Source: CAZGAQ01 sp964523405 (lineage in GTDB: Bacteria; Planctomycetota; Phycisphaerae; UBA1845; Fen-1342). Taken from it: 26,719 bases of DNA. This document shows positions 17,366 through 26,194 of the stretch, in pieces. Under the pieces are notes generated by a model, which had not been told where the DNA came from, searched no databases, and saw only the letters and a list, made by a program, of their open reading frames with translations. Where the stretch lies: contig CAZGAQ010000051.1 of the NCBI GenBank assembly GCA_964523405.1, forward strand, positions 1 through 26,719. Direction: 5' to 3'. Each line of letters starts with the position of its first letter. Within the stretch, counting starts at the first letter, position 1. The position numbers and the translations under genes were made by a program.

Positions 17366-17399
17366 CAAAACGGCGGCCGCCCGTCGGGCCGGCCGCCGT
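17366..17399 (-). terminator. Intrinsic terminator of the HAF-repeat gene
   Basis: A 10-bp perfect stem (17370-17379 with 17390-17399, ACGGCGGCCG/CGGCCGCCGT) has a 10-base loop. On the minus strand it is followed by a short T-run (TTTT, including the last stem base). It lies 38 bases beyond the HAF stop and may also stop the converging plus-strand transcript. Confidence 0.65.
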
Positions 17400-17436
17400 G
17401 GCCGCATACGGATCGTGGGCGCGCCAGTCTGCCGGA

Positions 17437-19038
17437 CTAGCGCCGCCGTGGGCGAGCGAACCGCAGCGCCATCAGCCCGAGCAAGCTCAGCGGGGCGAAA
17501 GTCGCCGTGCTGAAGCCGCACAGGCCGGTCGTGGTGGTACCGTCGACCGTCGGGGTGTTGGCGTCCGTGGTCGTGCCGCCCAGCAGGTGACTGGGCAGGC
17601 CGAAGACCGGGGCGCCGGTGTAGCTCGTCCCCGTGTGGGTTCCCGCCGTGCCGCTCATGCTGTCGACATCCGGGGGATTCGTATTCGTCTCGTTGAGCGC
17701 GGCCGGATCGACCCAGACGGGGTTGAGCACGAAGCCGCGCGTCTGGCTGCCGCCGGAGCCGCGGACTTCGCCCCAGCCGACGATGACGCCGTCGGAGTTA
17801 ACATCGCGGGCCTCGGTCAGGACGATCCCCGGCACGACGTGGTTGCCGTCTTCGTCCACCAGGTACAGGAGGTTGTTGAGGTCCTTCATCTGGCCGTTCT
17901 CGTAGATGAAGGCGTGCCGCACGCGGTTGTCGTTCTCCGCCCAACCGACCACGGTGCCGGCATTGTTGATCGCGGACGCGGCGCTGAAGCCGGTGTTGCG
18001 GTTCGCGCGCAGGCTGCCGAGGTCAGCCATGACTCCGCCGGCCCACAGGAAGGCGCGCGTGTAGTGCTCGCCGCTGACCATGTCCACGTCGGACTCGCCG
18101 ACGATCTGCCCGAGATTGTTGATGTCGCGCCCCCAGCTGTTCGTGCCGCCCAGCGTGCCGAGGTCCTGCATGATCATGTTGACCCCGCCGCCGCCGTCCA
18201 CATACCACTGGTCGCCGAAGCCGTCGGCGTTCGTGTCATTGGGCGTGATGATGAAGCCGTGATACGCGGCCAATCCGCCGGCAATGATCGTGTAGGAATA
18301 ACCCGTGACCTGGCCCAGGTCGTTTACCGAGGTGGCGCTGCTGACCGGGTCGGAAGCTCCCAGCGTGCCCAGGTCGATCAGCAGATCGTTGCCGCCGTCG
18401 GCGCCGGCCTGCACGTACTGCCCGTTTACCGGTGCCGCCAGAAACGCCCGGATTACCCGGTTCGGCAGGGTGAGGTCATCGCCCGTGTCCGCCCAGCCCA
18501 CCACGTGGTTCGCGTTGCTGATGAACGTGGCTGCGCTGTCGTAGCCGTGCCGGCACGGATTCGTAAACGTCATCAGGTTCGTCAGCGCGTCGCCCGGAAT
18601 CGGCGTGGCCAGATCCGTGAGCACGGCGGCGCGCAGCAGGAACGCGTTGGTCACGTCGAACTGGTTGTCCGGGCACTTCACCGTCGTGCGGGCCGTCCCG
18701 ATGATCTGGTCGGCGTTCGAAATGTGGTAGGCCTCGCTGTAATCCTTGTCATACAGCACGTACGGGTGCTTGAGGTCCAGGTGCACCGTACCGTGCAGAT
18801 CGGTCGTCGTCAGATTGTGCCAGTGCGTGGCGTGCCGGACGCTGTTGGTCTCCACCCAGCCCACGGTCTGGCCGGTGTCGTTGATGCCGTAGGCCCGCGT
18901 CTGCGCGGCCCCGTCTACACCGAGCTCGATCAGCTCATACATCCGCACCAGCGTCTGGCCACGCGCGGGGAACGCCAGCGCGAGCATCGCGACGGCGCCG
19001 GCTCCGAAAAGACGCAAGAATTTCTGCACAGCGGTCAT
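17437..19038 (-). CDS. Secreted HAF-repeat protein with C-terminal anchor
   Basis: The product has 533 residues. The ATG at 19038 has AAAGGA (19045-19050) six bases upstream; the alternative at 19056 lacks this. Residues 1-28 are a signal peptide (FGAGAVAMLALAFPARG). The body carries about seven copies of the HAF-type unit, seen as AYGINDTGQTVGW, HISNADQIIG, FISNANHVVGW, SVNDLGQVTGY, DINNLGQIVGE, AINNAGTVVGW and DVNSDGVIVGW, alternating with DLGTLGG-like segments. Seven units suggest a beta-propeller. The C-terminus is a Thr-rich stretch, then LCGFST, a hydrophobic helix (FAPLSLLGLMALRF) and ARPRRR, the layout of a sorting or anchoring signal. The biological role of HAF proteins is unknown. 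It lies 36 bases downstream of the FG-GAP gene, so the two are probably cotranscribed. Confidence 0.85.
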   Translation of the reverse strand: MTAVQKFLRLFGAGAVAMLALAFPARGQTLVRMYELIELGVDGAAQTRAYGINDTGQTVGWVETNSVRHATHWHNLTTTDLHGTVHLDLKHPYVLYDKDYSEAYHISNADQIIGTARTTVKCPDNQFDVTNAFLLRAAVLTDLATPIPGDALTNLMTFTNPCRHGYDSAATFISNANHVVGWADTGDDLTLPNRVIRAFLAAPVNGQYVQAGADGGNDLLIDLGTLGASDPVSSATSVNDLGQVTGYSYTIIAGGLAAYHGFIITPNDTNADGFGDQWYVDGGGGVNMIMQDLGTLGGTNSWGRDINNLGQIVGESDVDMVSGEHYTRAFLWAGGVMADLGSLRANRNTGFSAASAINNAGTVVGWAENDNRVRHAFIYENGQMKDLNNLLYLVDEDGNHVVPGIVLTEARDVNSDGVIVGWGEVRGSGGSQTRGFVLNPVWVDPAALNETNTNPPDVDSMSGTAGTHTGTSYTGAPVFGLPSHLLGGTTTDANTPTVDGTTTTGLCGFSTATFAPLSLLGLMALRFARPRRR

Positions 19039-19074
19039 GGTCAGTCCTTTCCGCACTCAAGGGCGGGGCGGCGC

Positions 19075-20613
19075 TTACGGCACGAGTTCGTTGCGAATCC
19101 AACTCACCCGGTCGGCGGCGGGACTGTCGCCCGTGACGACGGCCACGAGATCGACGTCGCCATCGCCGTCCAGGTCGCCAAAACCGAGCAGGCCCACGGC
19201 GCCCGGCGGGTCAAACGTCAGGATGCTGTGGGCCGTCCACGGGTCGGTCACCTGGGTGGGACGCGAGAAATAGCGCACGGCCCCGATCGAACCCCCCATG
19301 ACCAGCTCCAACTGGCCGTCGTTGTCGACATCGAGGGCCACCACGCTGCGCGGCTCGACCGACTCGAACGTCACGAGGGGCGTCGTATACCAGTCGTAGC
19401 CGCGCGCCGGCCCCTCCTCCGGCTGCACGAACAGCACCAGTTGCATCTGCACCGGGCTGACGGCGACCACATCCGGCCGGCCATCCCCGGTCAGGTCCGC
19501 CACCTCGAGCGCCACCGGTCCCTGAATGCTGCCGATGCGGTGCTGCACCCACGTGGCCGTCGGGTCCAGACCGCCGCTGGCGCCCGGGTTCTCGAACCAG
19601 GCGATCTGCACGTTGTTGTCGCTGGCGGCGGCCGTCACCAGGTCCAGGTAGCCGTCGCCATCCATGTCGACGAGCCGCAGGTCGGTCGCCCCCTCGCGGT
19701 CGAACGTCGCGTGCCGCTCGTGTTGACCGATGGCGATCCCGGTCCAGTACTGGCCGTTGGCGGTCGCCCCCGGGCTGAGCAGCACCTGGAGCGAGCCGGT
19801 CGCGATCGTCAGCTCGGGGACGTCCACGCCGGTCTTGGGCTGCAGGGAAACCTCCAGCCGCCGGGTGGCCGCGATGTCGTTGAGCCCGTCATTGTTGAAG
19901 TCGCCCACCTCGACGTGGGTGTAGCCCTGCTGCACGCTCGCCGTGTAGTTGTTCGGATCGGCGCCGGACGTGCCGAGATTGGTCGCGATCAGGCTCTGCA
20001 GTTCGGTCGCGGACAGCGAGTCCGTCGTGCCGGCGATCAGCTCGAGTTCCCCGGTCGCCTGGCCCCATTCGCTGAGCACGTGCGTGTGGTCGCGGTTGGA
20101 GGGGTGGTGCAGGTACGCGATGCCGTCGCCGGTCGCGATGATCAGATCAAGCGACCCGTCATTGTCGATGTCCGCCACGGCCACGTCACTCAGCTCGCGC
20201 CACTGGTTTTCGCCGCCGTCGAGCGTCAGGCTCGCGAACTGCGTCGTGCCGGTGGCTCCGTAGCTCAGCAGAATCTGCACGATGCCGCGGTCATTCTCGG
20301 TATAGCCCACCACCGGGTCGACGCGGCCGTCGCGATTGAAGTCGACCATGATCGGCGTGCGGGCCTTGTCCTGCACGCGATGCGTGGCGGTGCGTACGAC
20401 GCGCCCTTCCGTGAACGTGCGGCCCTGGATCAGGACCTCGGTGAAGGCAGCGCCCGAAAGGCTGCTGGTGAACACGTTCTGCGTGGTGGTGGATTCGCCC
20501 CAGGTACCGCCGAGAAACCACGGTCGGGCTTCCGGCGCGCAACTCACGGCGATCCCCAGGCCGGCGCACAGCGCCCCCAGCACCAGGATCCTGTGCACTC
20601 GCGTTTTCGGCAT
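19075..20613 (-). CDS. FG-GAP/VCBS-repeat lipoprotein (calcium-binding beta-propeller)
   Basis: The product has 512 residues from ATG 20613, with GGAG eight bases upstream. The N-terminus is a lipoprotein signal (ILVLGALCAGLGIAVSC, Cys25). Seven calcium-loop motifs of the D-x-D/N-x-D-G-x-x-D type are visible: DFNRDGRVD, DIDNDGSLD, DFNNDGLND, DMDGDGYLD, DLTGDGRPD, DVDNDGQLE and DLDGDGDVD, each starting an FG-GAP-like blade. A seven-bladed propeller is the natural reading. Such proteins mediate binding at the cell surface; no enzymatic residues are evident. It is first in an apparent two-gene unit with the HAF-repeat gene. The lipid anchor puts it on a membrane surface; which leaflet is not clear. 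Confidence 0.88.
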   Translation of the reverse strand: MPKTRVHRILVLGALCAGLGIAVSCAPEARPWFLGGTWGESTTTQNVFTSSLSGAAFTEVLIQGRTFTEGRVVRTATHRVQDKARTPIMVDFNRDGRVDPVVGYTENDRGIVQILLSYGATGTTQFASLTLDGGENQWRELSDVAVADIDNDGSLDLIIATGDGIAYLHHPSNRDHTHVLSEWGQATGELELIAGTTDSLSATELQSLIATNLGTSGADPNNYTASVQQGYTHVEVGDFNNDGLNDIAATRRLEVSLQPKTGVDVPELTIATGSLQVLLSPGATANGQYWTGIAIGQHERHATFDREGATDLRLVDMDGDGYLDLVTAAASDNNVQIAWFENPGASGGLDPTATWVQHRIGSIQGPVALEVADLTGDGRPDVVAVSPVQMQLVLFVQPEEGPARGYDWYTTPLVTFESVEPRSVVALDVDNDGQLELVMGGSIGAVRYFSRPTQVTDPWTAHSILTFDPPGAVGLLGFGDLDGDGDVDLVAVVTGDSPAADRVSWIRNELVP

Positions 20614-20631
20614 GTCTGCGGCTCCATCGTG

Positions 20632-20650
20632 GCCCGGAGCAGCTCCGGGC
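20632..20650. promoter_or_regulatory. Perfect 9-bp dyad before the FG-GAP gene
   Basis: GCCCGGAGC (20632-20640) and GCTCCGGGC (20642-20650) flank a single base. The dyad lies 19 bases upstream of the FG-GAP start and 106 bases after the heptosyltransferase stop, without a U-run. It could be an operator or the stem of a terminator for the upstream gene. Confidence 0.4.
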
Positions 20651-20755
20651 GGCCAGCCTGACGGTTCTATCTCCCTTATCGGGTTGGTTGGGCGGTGGCT
20701 TCCGTTGGATCAGGGGTGGCGTCGGGCCCGGCGAGACTTGCGCGAGTCCGTCGGG

Positions 20756-21856
20756 CTAAGGGGTGGGCGGGGGCGTCGCGCCGGTCGCGGCGAGCGCTTC
20801 TCGGACCTCGGCAAACACCCGCTCGACCGGCAATTGCCGCATGCAGTTGTGGTGGCCTAGCGGGCACTGCCGGGCGTAACACGGCGCGCAGGGCAGGGAC
20901 AACGAAACCACGCGCGCCTGGGGTGAGTACGGCCCCGTGCGCACCGGGTTGGTCGGGCCGAACACCGCCACCAGCGGCTTGCCCAGGGCGGCCGCGATGT
21001 GCATAGGGCCGGAATCATGGCAGACAACCAAGTCACTCAGCGCGATGGCGGCCGCCAGCTCGCGCAGCGACGTGCGTCCCACGAGATTGACGACCGGGCT
21101 CGCGCACGTGGCCAGCACTTGGTCCGAAAACGAGCGGTCATCTGGGGCGCCCAGCAGCACGGCGGGCGGCATTCCGGCCGTGTGCATCCGCTGCAAGAGT
21201 TGCCCGAGGTATTCCGGCGGCCAATGCTTGCTCTCCCAGCGCGTGCCGGGAATGATCGCGCTGAAGCGCTCTACCGGCCGTCCGGCCGCCTCCGCGATGT
21301 GGTCGCGCGCGGTGGCCAATTCCTGCGTGGACAGCGCCAGGGGGAACTGCGGCGGTTCCACGGGCAGACCCAGGGTACGGGCGAGGCGCAAATTCAGCTC
21401 GACCGCGTGGGTGTCGGTGGCGGCATCCCGGCAGCGAATGCGCTCGGTGTAGAAGAGCCACGCCAGCTCCCGCGCGTGCGCAAAACCGACGCGGCGCGAG
21501 GCTCCCGTACTCCACGCCAGAAACCCGCTCCGCAGAAGTCCCTGCAAGTCGACGACCAGGTCGAACCGGCGGCGCCGCAAGCCGGCCACAAAGCGCACGA
21601 AGTCCGCGCAGCTGCGCGCGCTCTGCAGCATCCGCCCGTAGTGCCGACGGTCAAACGGAATCACCTCATCCAGGAGGGGGTGCTTGGCCAGCAGGGGGGC
21701 GAAAGTCGATCCGAGCAGCCACGCGATGTGGGCTTGGGGGTACGCGCTGCGCAGTCCCGCCAGCACGGGCAGCGCGTGGATCACGTCGCCCAGGGAGCTG
21801 GGCTTGATCAGCAGAATACGACTCGGCGCCGCTTCGGGCGCGTCCTCGGCACGCAT
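20756..21856 (-). CDS. Lipopolysaccharide heptosyltransferase-type glycosyltransferase (GT9)
   Basis: The product has 366 residues from ATG 21856. It belongs to family GT9, which includes WaaC, WaaF and WaaQ. Motifs are the N-terminal ILLIKPSSLGDVIHALPVL, the middle IIPGTRWESKHWP and the donor-binding DSGPMHIAAALGKPLVAVFGPTNPVRTGP. The Cys-rich C-terminal block CAPCYARQCPLGHHNCM is common in the family. It should transfer heptose from an ADP-heptose-like donor to lipid A-core or another surface glycan on the cytoplasmic face of the inner membrane. No other LPS genes are nearby, so the exact position in a core oligosaccharide cannot be stated. No normal ribosome site precedes it; GGAG touches the start codon, and a -10 lies seven bases upstream. 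Confidence 0.9.
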   Translation of the reverse strand: MRAEDAPEAAPSRILLIKPSSLGDVIHALPVLAGLRSAYPQAHIAWLLGSTFAPLLAKHPLLDEVIPFDRRHYGRMLQSARSCADFVRFVAGLRRRRFDLVVDLQGLLRSGFLAWSTGASRRVGFAHARELAWLFYTERIRCRDAATDTHAVELNLRLARTLGLPVEPPQFPLALSTQELATARDHIAEAAGRPVERFSAIIPGTRWESKHWPPEYLGQLLQRMHTAGMPPAVLLGAPDDRSFSDQVLATCASPVVNLVGRTSLRELAAAIALSDLVVCHDSGPMHIAAALGKPLVAVFGPTNPVRTGPYSPQARVVSLSLPCAPCYARQCPLGHHNCMRQLPVERVFAEVREALAATGATPPPTP

Positions 21857-21863
21857 GCTCCGC

Positions 21864-21869
21864 AGTATA
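21864..21869 (-). promoter_or_regulatory. -10 element placed for a leaderless GT9 transcript
   Basis: TATACT on the minus strand (21869-21864) is a near-consensus -10 separated from the ATG at 21856 by seven bases. No good -35 is present. The spacing equals that at 11666-11658. Confidence 0.45.
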
Positions 21870-21948
21870 CGTCCTCGTCCGCGCGCACGGCAGGGCTCCG
21901 CCCGTCACGTTCGCGCGGTGTCGGGCGGGGCCCTCCGCAATCCCGAGA

Positions 21949-23235
21949 CTAGGCTTTCTTCGCCTGCGGCGCCCGCACGAGGAACGTCACCAGTGCCGCC
22001 GCCACCAGCAGCGCGGCCGAGCAGTAGTACGCAAAATCGAACGATTTCGTCTTGTCGTAGACGCTGCCCGCGTAGAGCGACAGGGCAAAGCCGCCGAGGC
22101 CCCAGGCCGTGAACAGCAGGCCGTAGTTCACGCCGAAGTTCTTCAGCCCGTAGTAGTCCTTCGACACCGACGGGAACAGCGACAGGTTCGCGCCGTAGTT
22201 GGCCCCCACCAGGGCGCACAGGATGGCCATGACGACCGGTGTCGCCAGCGCGCTGCCAACGCTCGCCCGCGACAAGGTCAGGATCACGGCGGCCTGCACC
22301 AGGAAGCACATGAACAACGTTGCCTTGCGCCCAATGCGGTCGGACAACATGCCCGCGCCGATCCGCCCCGCGCCGTTGCCGATCGCGAGCACCGAGACCA
22401 GCAGCGTGGCCAGCGAAGCCGACAAGCCGGCCTGGGTCGCGGCCAGCATCTTGACCTTGGAGATGATCATCAGCCCGGCGCCGGCGCCGCAGGCGTACAT
22501 GAACCACAGCACGTAAAACTGCCAGGTGCGCAGCATATCGAGCGGAGCCGTGTCTTCCTTCTTGACGGCGCTGGCCCCCGGGCTGGCGGAAGGAGTTCCG
22601 CGCGGGACAAAGCCCTTCGGCGGCGGCGCGAGGAACTGAGCGAGGAGTACGACCACCACGAGGAAGCCGATGCCCAGGTACAGCATAGTGGCCGGCAGGC
22701 CGTAAGTCGTACTCAGGTAAGTGGCCAGCGGCGCTGCGTACACACTGGCCAGTCCAAACCCGGAGACCACGATCCCCGCAATTAACCCGGTGCGTTTGGA
22801 TGGGAACCACTTCACCGCCGGCGGCGTTGCGGCCGCGTAGCCGCACCCGATGCCGGCCCCGGCGAGCAGCCCGAAACCGACGATATAGCCGATTGGCGAA
22901 GTGGTGAAGCTCGCCAGGATCATGCCCGCGCCAACCAGCAGTCCGCCGACGGTGGCCACGATCCGCGGCCCGATGCGATCCTGCATCCGACCGGCCGGTA
23001 CCATGACGAGACAGAACGTCAGGCACGCGATGGCGTACGGCAACGACTTCTGCGTTTCCGACCAATCCCACTCGGGGGGCACGCCCTTGCTGATCACGCT
23101 CCACGTGTAGAGGATGCCGAGCGCCAGGTTAATGCCCGTCCCCGCGAACGTGACGAACCAGCCGCGGTTGGCGGCGGCCACGGAAGGCTCCGTGCCGATG
23201 GGCAGTGTGGCCGGTGACGGACTGGCAGAAGACAT
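21949..23235 (-). CDS. MFS transporter, oxalate/formate antiporter (OFA) type
   Basis: The product has 428 residues. The ATG at 23235 has GGGAG (23243-23247) seven bases upstream and is preferred to 23256. Twelve hydrophobic segments are visible, with a central loop rich in Pro/Ser/Lys at about residues 205-225. Typical features are GRMQDRIGPR after TM2 and the matching GMLSDRIGRK in the second half. The N-terminal NRGWFVTFAGTGINLALGILYTW block is characteristic of OFA-family members, which move oxalate, formate, lactate or other monocarboxylates. It follows acs on the same strand, which favours acetate or another short carboxylate as substrate, but two strong hairpins lie in between. The substrate remains an inference. 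Confidence 0.88.
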   Translation of the reverse strand: MSSASPSPATLPIGTEPSVAAANRGWFVTFAGTGINLALGILYTWSVISKGVPPEWDWSETQKSLPYAIACLTFCLVMVPAGRMQDRIGPRIVATVGGLLVGAGMILASFTTSPIGYIVGFGLLAGAGIGCGYAAATPPAVKWFPSKRTGLIAGIVVSGFGLASVYAAPLATYLSTTYGLPATMLYLGIGFLVVVVLLAQFLAPPPKGFVPRGTPSASPGASAVKKEDTAPLDMLRTWQFYVLWFMYACGAGAGLMIISKVKMLAATQAGLSASLATLLVSVLAIGNGAGRIGAGMLSDRIGRKATLFMCFLVQAAVILTLSRASVGSALATPVVMAILCALVGANYGANLSLFPSVSKDYYGLKNFGVNYGLLFTAWGLGGFALSLYAGSVYDKTKSFDFAYYCSAALLVAAALVTFLVRAPQAKKA

Positions 23236-23329
23236 GCTCTTACTCCCGCGGCCCAAGGCCGCACTGACCCCCCAACCCTACCCGCGACAGGATTCCCGCG
23301 CACCACGACATAACCGCGGCAGCGCCGCG

Positions 23330-23351
23330 CCGCCGCCGGACTCGGCGGCGG
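23330..23351. terminator. GC-rich hairpin between acs and the MFS gene
   Basis: CCGCCGCCG (23330-23338), loop GACT, CGGCGGCGG (23343-23351). There is no U-run; it acts as a terminator or attenuator at best. Confidence 0.35.
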
Positions 23352-23373
23352 GTGGCCACACCACCGCGGGTGC

Positions 23374-23410
23374 CATGCCCACGGCCCGGCGGGGGCCGGG
23401 CGTGGGCATG
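23374..23410 (-). terminator. Long hairpin downstream of acs
   Basis: A 16-bp stem with one bulged G (23374-23390 with 23395-23410) and a GGGG loop lies 57 bases beyond the acs stop. Its stability suits a terminator or an mRNA-stabilising 3' structure; there is no U-run. Confidence 0.5.
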
Positions 23411-23467
23411 TCCTCCAGCCTAGCGAGAGAACCCGGCTGCGCGGCCGGAGCACCTCGCCGTGACGCG

Positions 23468-25444
<1,977 letters not shown>

Positions 25445-25768
25445 CGCTCTCTCCTGTGCTATGGGTTGTCCGGCCGGTACGTCGTGGCCGTTCGCGGCGT
25501 CGACCCCGCCGCGCGGGGAATGGACGGGGGCGCCCAGTCGGAAATCTCGACCGGGCCGGCGACGGTCAGGCGGGCATTGCGTTGCAGCAGCCGTGCCATG
25601 TCGCGTTCTTTCCTGCTGTGCCGCGCGTGAGCCGCGGCGACCTCGGGCTACGGGCACGGTGCGAAATGAACCCGTGCGGTCGTACCCCGAGAGGACGGGT
25701 TGCACCGCGGCCGTGGCCGGCTGCGGGGCACGCGTCGCGGCGCACGCTGCATCCACGACGCAGTTTGT

Positions 25769-25797
25769 CTTATAACGGGCTGAGAATGGTTTCGCAA
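25769..25797 (-). promoter_or_regulatory. Predicted sigma70-type promoter of acs
   Basis: On the minus strand TTGCGA (25797-25792) and TATAAG (25774-25769) are separated by exactly 17 bases. The start near 25762 implies a leader of about 318 bases before the acs ATG. Confidence 0.6.
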
Positions 25798-25963
25798 GTC
25801 GCTGCTGATTGTGACGCTCTCAGTTGCTGCGAGTTTTTCACTGCGGCGTCGGCGCGCCGCCGCCGCGTGATGATTTCACGAGTCTGCGGCGTGTGCCGGT
25901 GACACGCGCGGCGCGCGTCTCGCGTTGCGGCTCAGCCGGAGCGCGCTGGTCGCGGCGGCGTCG

Positions 25964-25987
25964 GTCAGCGCGGCGCGCGGCGCTGAC
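25964..25987. repeat. 8-bp inverted repeat in the acs/tRNA gap
   Basis: GTCAGCGC (25964-25971) and GCGCTGAC (25980-25987) flank an 8-base GC spacer. No U-run follows; the role is unknown. Confidence 0.4.
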
Positions 25988-26065
25988 AGTGGGGTCGCTG
26001 CGCGTGCCCGTTCCCCGCGTCCGCACGGGGATGTTCCTGCCGCAGGTGGCCTTCCGGAGGGTTGG

Positions 26066-26094
26066 TTGACGCCGGCTCTCCGGCACGCTACTGT
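26066..26094 (+). promoter_or_regulatory. Promoter of tRNA-Glu
   Basis: TTGACG (26066-26071), a 17-base spacer and TACTGT (26089-26094) make a strong sigma70-type promoter. Transcription would begin near 26101, about 20 bases before the mature tRNA. Confidence 0.75.
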
Positions 26095-26121
26095 AATCTG
26101 ACTTGCCGCGAGGCAGGGCAG

Positions 26122-26194
26122 GCCCCCATCGTCTAGTGGCCTAGGATATCAGGTTCTCATCCTGGAGACAGGGGTTCGAGTCCCCTTGGGGGCG
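26122..26194 (+). tRNA. tRNA-Glu (anticodon CTC)
   Basis: The 73 bases fold into a complete cloverleaf. The acceptor stem GCCCCCA pairs fully with TGGGGGC, and the discriminator is G. The anticodon stem TCAGG/CCTGG encloses the loop TTCTCAT with anticodon CTC, reading GAG. The T arm is AGGGG-TTCGAGT-CCCCT. The 3' CCA is not encoded. A strong promoter precedes it and an intrinsic terminator follows 12 bases after its end. The tRNA is used as the integration site of the element to the right, and its 3' part overlaps the integrase gene on the other strand. The intact fold suggests that it is still functional. Confidence 0.97.
26141..26194. other. Probable attachment site (att core) within tRNA-Glu
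   Basis: The integrase frame ends inside the tRNA at 26141. Integration into a tRNA 3' half with an adjacent, inward-pointing integrase is the usual arrangement, so the crossover core should lie in about 26141-26194. The second copy would be at the far end of the element, outside the window, so the exact core cannot be defined. Confidence 0.5.

Larger units (their letters stand above)
25445..26121. other. Gene-free region between acs and tRNA-Glu
   Basis: This 677-base stretch contains the acs leader (about 25445-25762), the acs promoter, a GC-rich tract with one 8-bp inverted repeat, and the tRNA promoter. Open frames here are Arg/Pro-rich shadows. I see no coding gene. Confidence 0.6.

Noticed and set aside
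17278..20661. 1127-codon open frame on the plus strand
   Set aside because: It lies antisense to the HAF and FG-GAP genes, whose repeat motifs and signal peptides are unmistakable. The plus-strand product is Val/Arg/His-rich and shows no family pattern; high GC content creates such long shadows.
25445..25756. 104-codon N-terminal extension of acs
   Set aside because: Arg/Pro-rich and not Acs-like, while ATG 25444 has a good AGGAG site. Kept only as a question in the findings.
25838..26086. 82-codon minus-strand open frame upstream of the tRNA
   Set aside because: Arg-rich, no ribosome site, and it covers the tRNA promoter on the other strand.
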